From positions 1 through 64,000 of the forward strand of contig DKQS01000001.1 in the NCBI GenBank assembly GCA_002471825.1: a stretch of 64,000 nucleotides of DNA, given 5' to 3'. The notes beneath the pieces were generated by a model that saw only the letters and a program-made list of their open reading frames with translations, was not told where the DNA came from and did no database searches. Within the stretch, counting starts at the first letter, position 1; each line of letters starts with the position of its first letter. The translations under genes were made by a program, and so were the position numbers. This DNA comes from Flavobacteriaceae bacterium UBA7302. Lineage in GTDB: Bacteria; Bacteroidota; Bacteroidia; Flavobacteriales; Flavobacteriaceae. Positions 7,204 through 16,070 of this stretch are shown here, in pieces.

Positions 7204-9039
7204 TTATTGCACATCCTGAATGTATCGCAACTTTTTGCGCCACAATTCTAGTTCTTCTTCAAAATCTGAAATACTTGTTCTTACATTCTTAACGAGCGGA
7301 TTATCATCTGAGGCATTGGAAATAAAGCTTAGGTTATTTTCCAACTGTTGGATTTCTTTCACCACTTCGTCAATTTTTCTTCGAACTGTCAATTGTTCTG
7401 AGCTCAATTTTCTGAAGTCCTCCGCTTCAACCAAACCATCAATCATTCCTTTGAACTTGATAAGCTCAATTTCATTCTTATCTATTTTTGACTTGGCTAA
7501 GATCGTTTCTAATGCCTTATTAAATTTCCCTTCAAAGTGTCTTGCGGATCGAGGAAGTCTTCCCGCCTGATTCCATTTATCAAGAATCTCAACAACAGCT
7601 TTCTTATTCGCCTTTCCTAAGGCTTTCAATTCGTCGAGAATAACTTTCTTGGCATCAACCACTTGTTGCTGATCTGAAGAAACGGCATTGCGTTGTTGGT
7701 AATACCTATCAAAATAAGTGTTACAAGCCGTTTTAAATCGTTTCCAAATTTCATCAGAAAACTTTCTTGGAACATGACCAATTTGTTTCCAATCGGCCTG
7801 AATCTTCTTCATTGTATCGGTTGTGGTTTGCCAATCTTCACTGTTTTGAAGTGACTCAGCCAATTCAACCAAGGCCAACTTTCTTTGAAGGTTTTCTTGT
7901 TGTTTTTTCTTTTCTCCCTTGTAGAAGTTGTTTTTTGCCGTATTGAATTTTTTCGTAGCCGCTTTGAACTGCTGCCACACTTCTTCACTTTTGTGATACG
8001 GCAACTTTCCGGCATCAAAAAACTGCTTTCTCAACTTTTCAATTTGTTTGATGCTGTTCTGCCAATCTTTGTGTGTTTTGTTGCTACTGGTATCAAAAGA
8101 ATTGATGGCTTCAATAACCTTCAACTTCTCATCAACAATCAAATGCTCTTGTTGCTTTTGTTGTTTGTAATACTCGTGCCTTCTATCATGAATAACCTTT
8201 GTGGCCGTGCTGAATCGCTGCCAAATTTCTTCTCTAAGTTCCTTGGCAACAGGTCCAACATCTTCTTTCCACTTTCTATGCAATTCCTGCAATTCTTTAG
8301 AAGCGTGAATAATATCGCTCTCATTGTGCAAGCTCTCTGCCTTGGCAATGATGGCTAATTTTTCCTCAAGGTTATTTTTAAAATCGATTTCTCGCAAATC
8401 CTTGCTCAAATGCAAAAGATCATAAAAGCGATCGACATGGAAATGATAAATCTTCCAAGTATCATTGTATTTGGTCTTTGGCACAGGGCCAATCCCTTTC
8501 CATTTGTTCTGAATTGCTCGAAACTTATTGTACATGGTAGTTGGCTCCGCATTTTCGATAAGCGTCTTCAACTCTTCAATAACTTGATTTCTTTTTTCAA
8601 GGTTTTCTTTGAGTTGTTTCTCTAAAGAACTGTAGTAATCAGAGAGTTCTTTTTTGTGAGTACCAATAAGTTTATTGAATTCGAGTTTAATAGGACTCGT
8701 AAACTTAAAGTCTATCGAATCGCCACCCTCATCAAGGAAAGCCTGTTTTTTCTCAGCTAGTAATTCTCCAAATTGTTTGTTGAAAGCAGAGCGAATTCCA
8801 TTGACCTGCTTCTTAATTTCTTGAGCTGTAAAATGCCCTACCAATGATTTCAGTTCAACGACTAACTCTTCTAAACCTAGCTGTGAATAATCCTTTTCCT
8901 CTGGCAATTTTTTGGAATCTTCTTCGGTTGGGGTTTCATCAGTTGTCTCAGAAGGCTTCACCTCTTCTACCGAATCTTGAGGTTCTGAAGCATCATTCGC
9001 ATTTAACTCATTTTCATTTTCTGTGTACTGATCTAACAT
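7204..9039 (-). CDS. DUF349 repeat protein
   Basis: Cytosolic protein of 611 residues from the ATG at 9039. A TTG seven codons upstream is possible but adds nothing recognisable. The acidic, low-complexity N-terminus (about 1-55) precedes five DUF349 repeats, each with a KW/KQ-x-x-G-x-(V/L)-P core: WKGIGPVP, WKEDVGPVA, FFDAGKLP, WKQIGHVP and WNQAGRLP. The whole chain is predicted to be helical and rich in lysine and glutamate. DUF349 proteins are widespread in Bacteroidota with no established function. It is preceded by about 110 AT-rich bases and is probably monocistronic. Confidence 0.88.
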   Translation of the reverse strand: MLDQYTENENELNANDASEPQDSVEEVKPSETTDETPTEEDSKKLPEEKDYSQLGLEELVVELKSLVGHFTAQEIKKQVNGIRSAFNKQFGELLAEKKQAFLDEGGDSIDFKFTSPIKLEFNKLIGTHKKELSDYYSSLEKQLKENLEKRNQVIEELKTLIENAEPTTMYNKFRAIQNKWKGIGPVPKTKYNDTWKIYHFHVDRFYDLLHLSKDLREIDFKNNLEEKLAIIAKAESLHNESDIIHASKELQELHRKWKEDVGPVAKELREEIWQRFSTATKVIHDRRHEYYKQQKQQEHLIVDEKLKVIEAINSFDTSSNKTHKDWQNSIKQIEKLRKQFFDAGKLPYHKSEEVWQQFKAATKKFNTAKNNFYKGEKKKQQENLQRKLALVELAESLQNSEDWQTTTDTMKKIQADWKQIGHVPRKFSDEIWKRFKTACNTYFDRYYQQRNAVSSDQQQVVDAKKVILDELKALGKANKKAVVEILDKWNQAGRLPRSARHFEGKFNKALETILAKSKIDKNEIELIKFKGMIDGLVEAEDFRKLSSEQLTVRRKIDEVVKEIQQLENNLSFISNASDDNPLVKNVRTSISDFEEELELWRKKLRYIQDVQ

Positions 9040-9152
9040 ATTGTAATGTTTAAGGTCCAAATAATAGAATTACATCTATTATGTCTATAAAAATAGTTAC
9101 TACTTACAGAAAGTCCAAATTATATAAATAATTTACATCTATCGTACTATTG

Positions 9153-9902
9153 TTATTGCCAAATTTCCCAAGCCCTATCGGCTTGAAGTTCAAGCATCTG
9201 TAATCCGTTCTTAGTTTTGGCATTTTTCAGACGTCCTTTGCGCATAAATGTGGTCTCAGACGGATTGTAAATTAGATCATACAATATATGATTGGAAGTG
9301 AGGTATTCATAAGGAATGTCGGGACACCGTTCGGTATCTGGGAAAGTCCCCAAAGGTGTAGAATTGATGATTAGGTCTACTTGTGCCATTAAATCTTGAT
9401 TCAATGCTCCGTAACCGATTTCATTTGCTGATGTTGGGTTTCTTGACACAAAATGATAGCTAATACCTAGTTTTTGAAGCACGTATTCAATGGCTTTAGA
9501 AGCACCTCCTGTCCCTAATATTAAAGCATTTTTGTGCCGGCTGCTCAATAATGGTTTCAGGGAGTTTTCGAAACCATAAGCATCTGTATTGAATCCGATC
9601 AGTTTGCCTTCTTCCGTTACCTTTACAGTATTTACCGCACCAATTTCCTGAGCTACAGGGTCAACTTCATCGAGATATGGAAAAATTTCTTGCTTGTAAG
9701 GAATGGTGATATTAAACCCAACAAGATTCGAATGCTTTTCAAGTACATTGGGCAATTCAGTAATGGATTGAAGATCAAAATTCACGTAGTTGCAATCGTC
9801 CAAAACTTGATCCTTGAATTTCTTCGCAAAATAAGATCTGGAAAAGGAATAATCGATATCCTTACCAACCAATCCGAATAGTCTACTTGTTTCTGTTGCC
9901 AT
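9153..9902 (-). CDS. aroE: Shikimate dehydrogenase
   Basis: Enzyme of aromatic amino-acid synthesis reducing 3-dehydroshikimate to shikimate with NADPH. The 249 residues are slightly short for AroE but complete. The substrate site has SFSRSYF (in place of the usual SLSP) near residue 18 and FNITIPYK near 62. The nucleotide loop GTGGASKA is near 127 and NSTPLGTFP follows near 185. The start is the ATG at 9902; a TTG three codons earlier is also in frame. Its 5' end overlaps the upstream DUF368 gene by 20 bases, indicating translation from one message with those membrane proteins. Confidence 0.93.
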   Translation of the reverse strand: MATETSRLFGLVGKDIDYSFSRSYFAKKFKDQVLDDCNYVNFDLQSITELPNVLEKHSNLVGFNITIPYKQEIFPYLDEVDPVAQEIGAVNTVKVTEEGKLIGFNTDAYGFENSLKPLLSSRHKNALILGTGGASKAIEYVLQKLGISYHFVSRNPTSANEIGYGALNQDLMAQVDLIINSTPLGTFPDTERCPDIPYEYLTSNHILYDLIYNPSETTFMRKGRLKNAKTKNGLQMLELQADRAWEIWQ

Positions 9903-10887
9903 AAATATCAATTAATAAAATGAGTCCTATTCCTATGATCACCCATAGGATTGCAATCCATGTTTCGGAGGTGGATAGATCAGGAATAAAACGCTCGTAA
10001 TTCTCTACAATTTTATTACCCTTATTATCCAACAAAAACTCTTCACCCAACTTCAAATATTTGGTTTCCTTCCACGGCCAAACAATTCCCAAAGAACCTG
10101 TTATAAACCCGATGATAACGGCAATCACAATATTGTGAAATCGCTTTAGAACATATCCCAACACATGGGAAATGGAAACGAGTCCGAAGGCAGATCCAGC
10201 CGTAAAGACAGTAATCACCTTTAAATAGCGGATGTTTTCTTGATCCGACAGAACCTCAAAATTGCCAGTAAACAAATTGGTAATCACAAAGAACAAAGCA
10301 TTCACCGAATCAACAAGCAACAATACATAGTTTCCTAAAAGGATAAGAATGAATGATCCTGACAAACCTGGCAATGTCATTCCAGATACACCAATAATTC
10401 CACAGATAAATACAAACCAGAGGTTGTCATTTTCTTTGGCCGGAGTTAAAAAACTGATGCTAATGCCGATCACAATCCCGATGAGCAAAAAAATAATCGT
10501 CTTTCGGTTCCATTCCTTAAAATCTTTACCGATGTAATAGATAGAACCGATAATCATCCCAAAAAACCAGCTCCACACATAGAGTTCGTAGTTCCGTAAA
10601 AAGTAATCAAGAACTAGCGAAACGCTGAAATAACTAAAAATACTCCCTGATAGGATTAATGCCAAGAATTCAGCATTGGTATACCGAAAAAAACTTCGGA
10701 ATCTTCCGGCTAACAATAATTTCAGTGCCTTCAGGTTAATTTTTTGGAACGAATAAATGAGCTCTTCATAAAAACCCAGCACAAAAGAAACCGTTCCTCC
10801 AGAAACACCCGGAACTTTGTTCGCTGCACCCATGGCCAAGCCTTTCAAAAAAAGGGCGATTTTAACCAGAAGTGTTCTTTCTTTCAT
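9883..10887 (-). CDS. DUF368 membrane protein, second of a tandem pair
   Basis: Polytopic inner-membrane protein of 334 residues, about 8-10 membrane segments. It has both family signatures: GAANKVPGVSGGTVSF near residue 20 and MTLPGLSGSFILILLG near 170. DUF368 proteins (PopT) were recently linked to returning undecaprenyl phosphate across the membrane for reuse in cell-wall and polysaccharide synthesis, so a C55-P translocase role is inferred from family. It follows the first DUF368 gene by one base and overlaps aroE. It contains an extra loop near residue 285 (EEFLLDNKGNK) relative to the simplest members. Confidence 0.88.
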   Translation of the reverse strand: MKERTLLVKIALFLKGLAMGAANKVPGVSGGTVSFVLGFYEELIYSFQKINLKALKLLLAGRFRSFFRYTNAEFLALILSGSIFSYFSVSLVLDYFLRNYELYVWSWFFGMIIGSIYYIGKDFKEWNRKTIIFLLIGIVIGISISFLTPAKENDNLWFVFICGIIGVSGMTLPGLSGSFILILLGNYVLLLVDSVNALFFVITNLFTGNFEVLSDQENIRYLKVITVFTAGSAFGLVSISHVLGYVLKRFHNIVIAVIIGFITGSLGIVWPWKETKYLKLGEEFLLDNKGNKIVENYERFIPDLSTSETWIAILWVIIGIGLILLIDIYGNRNK

Positions 10888-10888
10888 A

Positions 10889-11812
10889 CTATTTTTTTGT
10901 GACTGCCAATCGTTCTAAAACAAGAATAATCGCAAAACCAATAATGGCAAACACAATCGCCCACAACAATTGTGGATCTCCATCAAAAGCAAACGGAGAA
11001 ATGCTCTCTTGTTTCAACGGAACCTTGATTCCCTCTGAATTTTCGCGCCAGGTTAAGGTCAACTTCCAAGGCCATATTTTATTGAGAGAACCGATGATGA
11101 ATCCAGTTAAAGCAGCTAAGGTTTGATTGTGATAATGTTTGAAAAACCATTTTAAAATCTTAGAAAAACTTAACAATCCCACGACTGCTCCTAAACCAAC
11201 CAATCCCACTGTAAAGAAATCGCGTTCATTTACGGCTGTTAATACAGGTTTGTAAGCTCCTAACAACACTAAGATGAATGCTCCTGAGACCCCTGGGAGA
11301 ATCATGGCGCAAATAGCAAATGCCCCTGCTAGAAACATAAACAGTGGTGAAGAATTCTCGCTTACTAACGGATTCAATGTAGTAATGTAATAGGCCATAA
11401 TAGCTGCAAGAACTAAGGCAATATAGCTACCAATGCTCCATTTAGAAATTTGCTTTATGATGTAGATAACACTGGCCAAAACCAGACCAAAGAAAAAAGA
11501 CCAAAGCAAAATTGGTTCATTTTCCAAGAGCCATTTAATCCCTTTCGCCAAAGAAATTATACTTACAAAGATGCCTAAGAATAAAGCCAATAAAAAGTTC
11601 CCATTTACCTCCTTCCATACGGCCGCAAAACCCTCTTTTCTGAGCTTGCCAATCAGTGAAAATTTGATAGAACTAATGGATCCTAATAATTCTTCATAAA
11701 TTCCTGATATAAAAGCTATTGTACCTCCTGAAACCCCAGGAACGATATCTGCCGCACCCATGGCCATTCCTTTTAATCCGATTACAAAATAGTCTTTGAT
11801 TGATCTTTGCAT
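10889..11812 (-). CDS. DUF368 membrane protein, first of a tandem pair
   Basis: Polytopic inner-membrane protein of 307 residues. Family signatures are GAADIVPGVSGGTIAF near residue 18 and MILPGVSGAFILVLLG near 170. It is a paralogue of the next gene: the two align through both signatures and the IWPWK motif near the C-terminus. Its proposed role by family is undecaprenyl-phosphate recycling. It is the promoter-proximal gene of a three-gene unit with the second DUF368 gene and aroE, with a TAAATTTG box upstream. Why two copies are kept side by side is not evident; a heterodimer or different lipid partners are possible. Confidence 0.88.
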   Translation of the reverse strand: MQRSIKDYFVIGLKGMAMGAADIVPGVSGGTIAFISGIYEELLGSISSIKFSLIGKLRKEGFAAVWKEVNGNFLLALFLGIFVSIISLAKGIKWLLENEPILLWSFFFGLVLASVIYIIKQISKWSIGSYIALVLAAIMAYYITTLNPLVSENSSPLFMFLAGAFAICAMILPGVSGAFILVLLGAYKPVLTAVNERDFFTVGLVGLGAVVGLLSFSKILKWFFKHYHNQTLAALTGFIIGSLNKIWPWKLTLTWRENSEGIKVPLKQESISPFAFDGDPQLLWAIVFAIIGFAIILVLERLAVTKK

Positions 11813-11831
11813 TGGTAAGTATTTAGAGTAA

Positions 11832-11839
11832 CAAATTTA
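11832..11839 (-). promoter_or_regulatory. -7 box for the DUF368-DUF368-aroE operon
   Basis: Minus-strand TAAATTTG, an exact TAnnTTTG match, 20 bases upstream of the ATG at 11812. Confidence 0.45.
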
Positions 11840-11911
11840 GTTGATTTTGAAGAATTCTTAACACCTTTCCCTGGATATGTGCCTATCTTTACAAAACTCA
11901 AAACGAAACTT

Positions 11912-12685
11912 ATGAAAAAACGAATACTACTCGGCGCTCTATTGCTTCTCATTGCATTTGCAAATAAGAATTTCGCCGCGAACAAAACCATCGAAAACCA
12001 GTCATCAAACACTACTGGTTCTGATGTCACCGTAACACCCATATCACATGCAACCGCTGTTATTGAATTTGGAAAGGAAGTCATCTATTTGGATCCTACA
12101 GGTGGACAAAAAGCTTTTGAAGGTCAAAAAGCACCGACCTATGTGCTAATTACCGACGTGCATGGCGACCATATGAATCCGAAGACCCTTAAGGCCTTGG
12201 ATCTGTCCAATACAGTAATAATTTGTCCAAAAGCTGTGAGCGAAAGACTTTCCGAAATCAAGGCAAAACAGATTGTTGTCATCAATAATGGTGAAGAAAA
12301 GTCATTTGGAGGATTCAGTATAGAGGCCATACCTATGTACAACTTAAGGAAAGAAGCCTTACGGTTTCATCAAAAGGGACGAGGTAATGGATATATTCTT
12401 ACGGTTAACGGAGAACGACTTTATTTTTCTGGCGATACGGAAGACATCCCAGAAATGCGAAATTTAAAGAATATTGATCGTGCGTATGTTTGCATGAACC
12501 TACCGTATACCATGACGGTGGAAAGTGCTGCAAGTGCCGTCCTAGAATTTAAACCCAAGCAAGTGTATCCATACCATTACCGTGGTTCAGGCGGATTTAG
12601 TGATGTGGCGAAATTTAAGGAGTTGGTTACTAAAGGTGACAAATCCATCGAGGTAGTCCAACTCAACTGGTACCCAAAACGATAA
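11912..12685 (+). CDS. Exported metallo-beta-lactamase-fold hydrolase (UlaG-like)
   Basis: Exported 257-residue protein. The ATG at 11912 begins a signal peptide (KKRILLGALLLLIAFANKNFAA); an upstream in-frame start at 11879 would place extra charged residues before it and is rejected. The MBL metal motif appears as TDVHGDHMNP, where the first histidine of HxHxDH is aspartate. A later ligand block is LYFSGDTEDIPE, and the final histidine region is PYHYRGS. This pattern is usual for the UlaG-like, DUF-type MBL group. The substrate is unknown. It is monocistronic, with TATCTTTA at 11884-11891 as a near-consensus -7 box. Confidence 0.86.
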   Translation: MKKRILLGALLLLIAFANKNFAANKTIENQSSNTTGSDVTVTPISHATAVIEFGKEVIYLDPTGGQKAFEGQKAPTYVLITDVHGDHMNPKTLKALDLSNTVIICPKAVSERLSEIKAKQIVVINNGEEKSFGGFSIEAIPMYNLRKEALRFHQKGRGNGYILTVNGERLYFSGDTEDIPEMRNLKNIDRAYVCMNLPYTMTVESAASAVLEFKPKQVYPYHYRGSGGFSDVAKFKELVTKGDKSIEVVQLNWYPKR

Positions 12686-12691
12686 AAAAGA

Positions 12692-12718
12692 AAAAAGGCA
12701 CTATTCCAGTGCCTTTTT
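12692..12718. terminator. Bidirectional terminator overlapping the TPR gene end
   Basis: Perfect 11-bp stem AAAAAGGCACT and AGTGCCTTTTT with a 5-base loop. The stop codon and last residues of the minus-strand TPR gene lie inside it. Confidence 0.87.
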
Positions 12719-14071
12719 AAAGTTTACGATCAGTTCTTTTAATTGAGGTTCATCGAGTATGGTTGGGAATAGCTCTCCCAAAATACTGTGGTAGTCATAA
12801 TCAATTTTTAAGCCATCAATGAGATGGGACTTGGCATACTTCTTTTTGTGCAACACATAGAACAATCCCGCCAATCGGTATTCAATTTCTGCGAAATGCT
12901 TGTAAATTTTCTGAGCCTTAAAAAGTACTTCTAAGGCATCATTGTATTCTCCTAAGAAGGATAGCACATCTGCCAATCCAATGAATATTTCGATGCTATC
13001 ATCCTGTAAGGCCAAACATTTTTCAAATCCTTGAACCGCTTCTTCAAAAAAGTTCAATTTGATGTTGATCTCGGCATACTTTCTCCAATACACCAAATTT
13101 TCATCATCAATCTTAATTGCTTTGGTGATGTAATAATTAGCCTTCTGATAATTTTGCAACTCAAAATAAATTTGAGTGAGTGCAATCCAAGCTTTATCCA
13201 ACAATGGATCCTCATTCACTGCCTTTTTAAAATATTGCAAGGCTGCATCAAAATCGTTCAATTTATGATAGCATTCTCCAATTCGCACAAAGGCAAAGGC
13301 CGTTGGATCATCTAAATCTAAAGTAATTTTGTAATTCGCAATAGCTTCTTCAAATCTTGATAGTTCTTCCAAAGTCTTTGCTTTCTCCAAATATCCACCA
13401 ATGAAATTTTCATCAATCAACACGGCATAATCGAAGGCCGTTAAAGCCTCCTTAAACATATCTAAGATGTAATATTGTCTTCCTAATTGATGCCAAGCTA
13501 CTTCGCAATATGGGTTTCTATCGATGTAGGAATTCAAATAGCGAATGGCCGATTCGTGATCGCCTTGCATGTCAAAACAGTAGACGATATTGTAAAGCGC
13601 CGAATAATCCTCGTAATCTACGTCAATACATTTGGCGAAATTTAACCGTGCATTCTCAAAATCATCGAGGTATAAATATTCCATGGCAATCAGAGACCAA
13701 ATTTCTGATTTGTCATTCACAAAATCCAAAGCACTATACAAGCACTCAATTGCTTCTTTGTGTAATTTTTGTTTAGAAAGAATGGTTGATTTTTGAATGA
13801 ATACCTCCTCATTGTTTGGTTCTAACAATTCGATTTTGTGAAGCATTTGGTTGGCTTGATCTAATTTGTCCTCAAAAATTAATAATTCTACATGAAGGAG
13901 TCGAAGGTCAATTGAGTTGGGATGCTGTTCTAGCCCAAGCTTCACAGCTTTTTTAGCTAGCGTATGTTTTCCAGCATCAAGATAGTGGATGATGATTTCT
14001 TCAAACTCAACCAAATCGAAGAAGTAGACGTTATTGGTTTTGAGCATAGATTCAAATTTTAGTAAAGACAT
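12701..14071 (-). CDS. Tetratricopeptide repeat protein
   Basis: A protein of 456 residues made almost entirely of tetratricopeptide repeats, about eleven to twelve units of 34 residues starting near residue 20. Clear repeat cores include AWHQLGRQYYILDMFKEALT, AFVRIGECYHKLNDFDAALQ and AWIALTQIYFELQNYQKANY. No signal peptide or membrane segment is seen, so it is probably a cytosolic scaffold or adaptor. Such long TPR proteins are common in Flavobacteriia and lack an assigned role. It is divergent from pyrR with a 190-base gap. Confidence 0.9.
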   Translation of the reverse strand: MSLLKFESMLKTNNVYFFDLVEFEEIIIHYLDAGKHTLAKKAVKLGLEQHPNSIDLRLLHVELLIFEDKLDQANQMLHKIELLEPNNEEVFIQKSTILSKQKLHKEAIECLYSALDFVNDKSEIWSLIAMEYLYLDDFENARLNFAKCIDVDYEDYSALYNIVYCFDMQGDHESAIRYLNSYIDRNPYCEVAWHQLGRQYYILDMFKEALTAFDYAVLIDENFIGGYLEKAKTLEELSRFEEAIANYKITLDLDDPTAFAFVRIGECYHKLNDFDAALQYFKKAVNEDPLLDKAWIALTQIYFELQNYQKANYYITKAIKIDDENLVYWRKYAEINIKLNFFEEAVQGFEKCLALQDDSIEIFIGLADVLSFLGEYNDALEVLFKAQKIYKHFAEIEYRLAGLFYVLHKKKYAKSHLIDGLKIDYDYHSILGELFPTILDEPQLKELIVNFKKALE

Positions 14072-14190
14072 AGACTATATATTTGAATTTCTCTTCTAAG
14101 GTAACATAAGATGAAAGTCACTCCGGAATGTGGTTCTTTTCTTATCAACAATTTAATTAACATACAACTATTTTTAATCCAGCCTTAAAT

Positions 14191-14221
14191 TTTGCTCGTC
14201 AATTATTTATCTGTAATTTTG
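14191..14221 (+). promoter_or_regulatory. Promoter of the pyrR-pyrB operon
   Basis: TTTG at 14191-14194 and TAATTTTG at 14214-14221 with 19 bases between them, a very good Bacteroidota promoter. The expected transcription start (about 14228) leaves a leader of only about 34 bases before pyrR. Confidence 0.65.
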
Positions 14222-14261
14222 ATTTTTAAAGGAATTGTATTCATTCTTTTAAATCCCGTAC

Positions 14262-14801
14262 ATGAGCAAAAAAGCTTTACTCAACGCTAACGAAATCCAA
14301 ATCATTCTGCAAAGATTAGCTTGTCAGCTCATTGAAAATCACAACGATTTTAGCGAAACTGTATTGATTGGTTTGCAACCAAGAGGAATCTTTGTGGCCG
14401 ATCGGATTGCAGATATTTTGAGAAATGAATACGGTGTGAAAGACTTACACCTAGGATACCTCGACATCACTTTTTTTAGAGATGACTTTAGAAGAAGAGA
14501 TGAACCATTGACAGCCACCACGACCAAAATTGACTTTTTAATTGAGAACAAAAATGTGGTATTGATTGATGATGTGTTGTATTCTGGTCGAAGTGTTCGT
14601 GCTGCCTTGACCGCTCTTCAGTCTTACGGACGACCAAACAATATTGAGCTTTTGGTTCTTATTGATAGAAGGTTTAGCAGACATTTACCCATTCAGCCTA
14701 CCTATCGAGGAAGGCAGGTAGATGCCATTAATGAAGAGAAGGTTTTGGTGACTTGGAAAGAAACAACAGAAAATGATGGTGTCTTTATTGAATCGAAATA
14801 A
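14262..14801 (+). CDS. pyrR: PyrR-type uracil phosphoribosyltransferase / regulator
   Basis: Phosphoribosyltransferase of the PyrR family, 179 residues, converting uracil and PRPP to UMP and in Firmicutes also regulating pyr operons by RNA attenuation. The PRPP loop VVLIDDVLYSGRSVRAAL spans about residues 99-116. The ATG follows a strong promoter by about 40 bases. pyrB starts two bases after the stop, so the pair is a pyrimidine operon. The short predicted leader has no room for an antiterminator/terminator pair, so an enzymatic role is more likely here than attenuation. Confidence 0.93.
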   Translation: MSKKALLNANEIQIILQRLACQLIENHNDFSETVLIGLQPRGIFVADRIADILRNEYGVKDLHLGYLDITFFRDDFRRRDEPLTATTTKIDFLIENKNVVLIDDVLYSGRSVRAALTALQSYGRPNNIELLVLIDRRFSRHLPIQPTYRGRQVDAINEEKVLVTWKETTENDGVFIESK

Positions 14802-14803
14802 CT

Positions 14804-15733
14804 ATGTCTAAATTAAGTGTAGAACATTTATTAGGAATAAAATACCTCACTGAAGAAGATATTCAATTGATCTTCGAAACGGCAGACCAGTTTAAAGAAG
14901 TCATTAATAGACCCATCAAAAAGGTACCATCACTGCGAGATATTACCATTGCCAACTTATTTTTTGAAAACAGTACTCGAACCAAACTCTCATTTGAGTT
15001 GGCCGAAAAACGACTTTCCGCAGACGTCATTAACTTTTCTGCAAGTCAGTCTTCGGTTAAAAAAGGTGAAACCCTCATTGATACCGTAAACAACATCTTA
15101 TCGATGAAGGTGGATATTGTGGTGATGCGTCATCCAAATGTTGGTGCGGGAATTTTCCTATCAAAACATGTGGATGCCAAGATCATCAACGCTGGTGACG
15201 GCACCCATGAACACCCGACTCAGGCACTACTAGATTCTTATTCAATAAGAGAAAAACTGGGAAGTGTCAAAGGAAAAAACGTAGTGATTGTAGGTGATAT
15301 TTTACACTCTAGAGTTGCTTTATCGAACATTTATGCCTTGAAATTGCAAGGTGCCAACGTAAAAGTTTGCGGTCCTACAACATTGATCCCGAAATACATT
15401 ACCAGTCTTGGTGTAGGAGTAGAAACGGATATCCGAAAGGCATTGGAATGGTGTGATGTTGCCAACGTACTTCGTGTTCAGAACGAGCGTATGGATGTAA
15501 AATATTTCCCATCAACCCGAGAGTATTCCCAATTATTCGGAATCAACAAAGAACTCTTAGATTCGATCGGAAAAGAGATTGTCATCATGCATCCAGGTCC
15601 GATTAACCGAGGTGTTGAAATCACCAGTGATGTAGCCGACTCTGATAGTTCCATCATATTGAATCAGGTAGAAAATGGTGTTGCCATTCGAATGGCAGTG
15701 ATCTACCTCCTCGCACAACAAATCAAAAGATAG
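14804..15733 (+). CDS. pyrB: Aspartate carbamoyltransferase catalytic subunit
   Basis: Catalytic subunit of ATCase, which condenses carbamoyl phosphate and aspartate in the first committed step of UMP synthesis. The 309 residues are normal. The carbamoyl-phosphate motif STRT sits in FFENSTRTKLSFELA near residue 52, the essential lysine in SVKKGETL near 84, the HPTQALLD block near 135, and MHPGPINRGVEI near 263. No pyrI regulatory subunit is adjacent. It is translationally close to pyrR (two-base gap) and to the small downstream gene (one-base gap). Confidence 0.96.
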   Translation: MSKLSVEHLLGIKYLTEEDIQLIFETADQFKEVINRPIKKVPSLRDITIANLFFENSTRTKLSFELAEKRLSADVINFSASQSSVKKGETLIDTVNNILSMKVDIVVMRHPNVGAGIFLSKHVDAKIINAGDGTHEHPTQALLDSYSIREKLGSVKGKNVVIVGDILHSRVALSNIYALKLQGANVKVCGPTTLIPKYITSLGVGVETDIRKALEWCDVANVLRVQNERMDVKYFPSTREYSQLFGINKELLDSIGKEIVIMHPGPINRGVEITSDVADSDSSIILNQVENGVAIRMAVIYLLAQQIKR

Positions 15734-15734
15734 G

Positions 15735-16061
15735 ATGAAGTTAGAGCAGAAAAATAATAACCTTGTTATTACGATCGACTCGACCAATACCTTAGATTCC
15801 CCTGCCTTACAAACTGCTCTCCAAGAGTATTCCGAGCAAAGCGTTATTTTGTTAATTAGTTCAAATGAACTCTCTGAAAAGGAATCTGAATTTTTAGTAA
15901 ATTTAACTAAGCAAAGAAAAGCGAATGGCACGTCATTTGTTGTGGTAACTACCGACATCACTGCGGATGAAGCGCCTGAAGGTTTAAATATTGTTCCGAC
16001 GCTGCTTGAAGCAGAAGATGTAATTCAAATGGAAAATATTGAAAGAGAACTTGGATTTTAA
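15735..16061 (+). CDS. Small STAS-like protein upstream of rnz
   Basis: Cytosolic 108-residue protein with no signal peptide. The alternating strand/helix pattern and the hydrophobic strands VILLISSNEL and SFVVVTTDI resemble an anti-sigma antagonist (STAS) fold. A phosphorylatable Asp-Ser pair at the usual place is not convincing. The gene lies one base after pyrB and ten bases before a T9SS mini-protein, in a chain leading to rnz. I recall similar small proteins near ribonuclease Z in Flavobacteriia, but the function is not known to me. Confidence 0.7.
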   Translation: MKLEQKNNNLVITIDSTNTLDSPALQTALQEYSEQSVILLISSNELSEKESEFLVNLTKQRKANGTSFVVVTTDITADEAPEGLNIVPTLLEAEDVIQMENIERELGF

Positions 16062-16070
16062 TTAACATTT

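Noticed and set aside
7885..8358. 157-codon plus-strand frame inside the DUF349 gene
   Set aside because: It is the antisense of a lysine- and glutamate-rich repeat protein, which produces long phenylalanine/leucine-rich frames that mimic membrane proteins.
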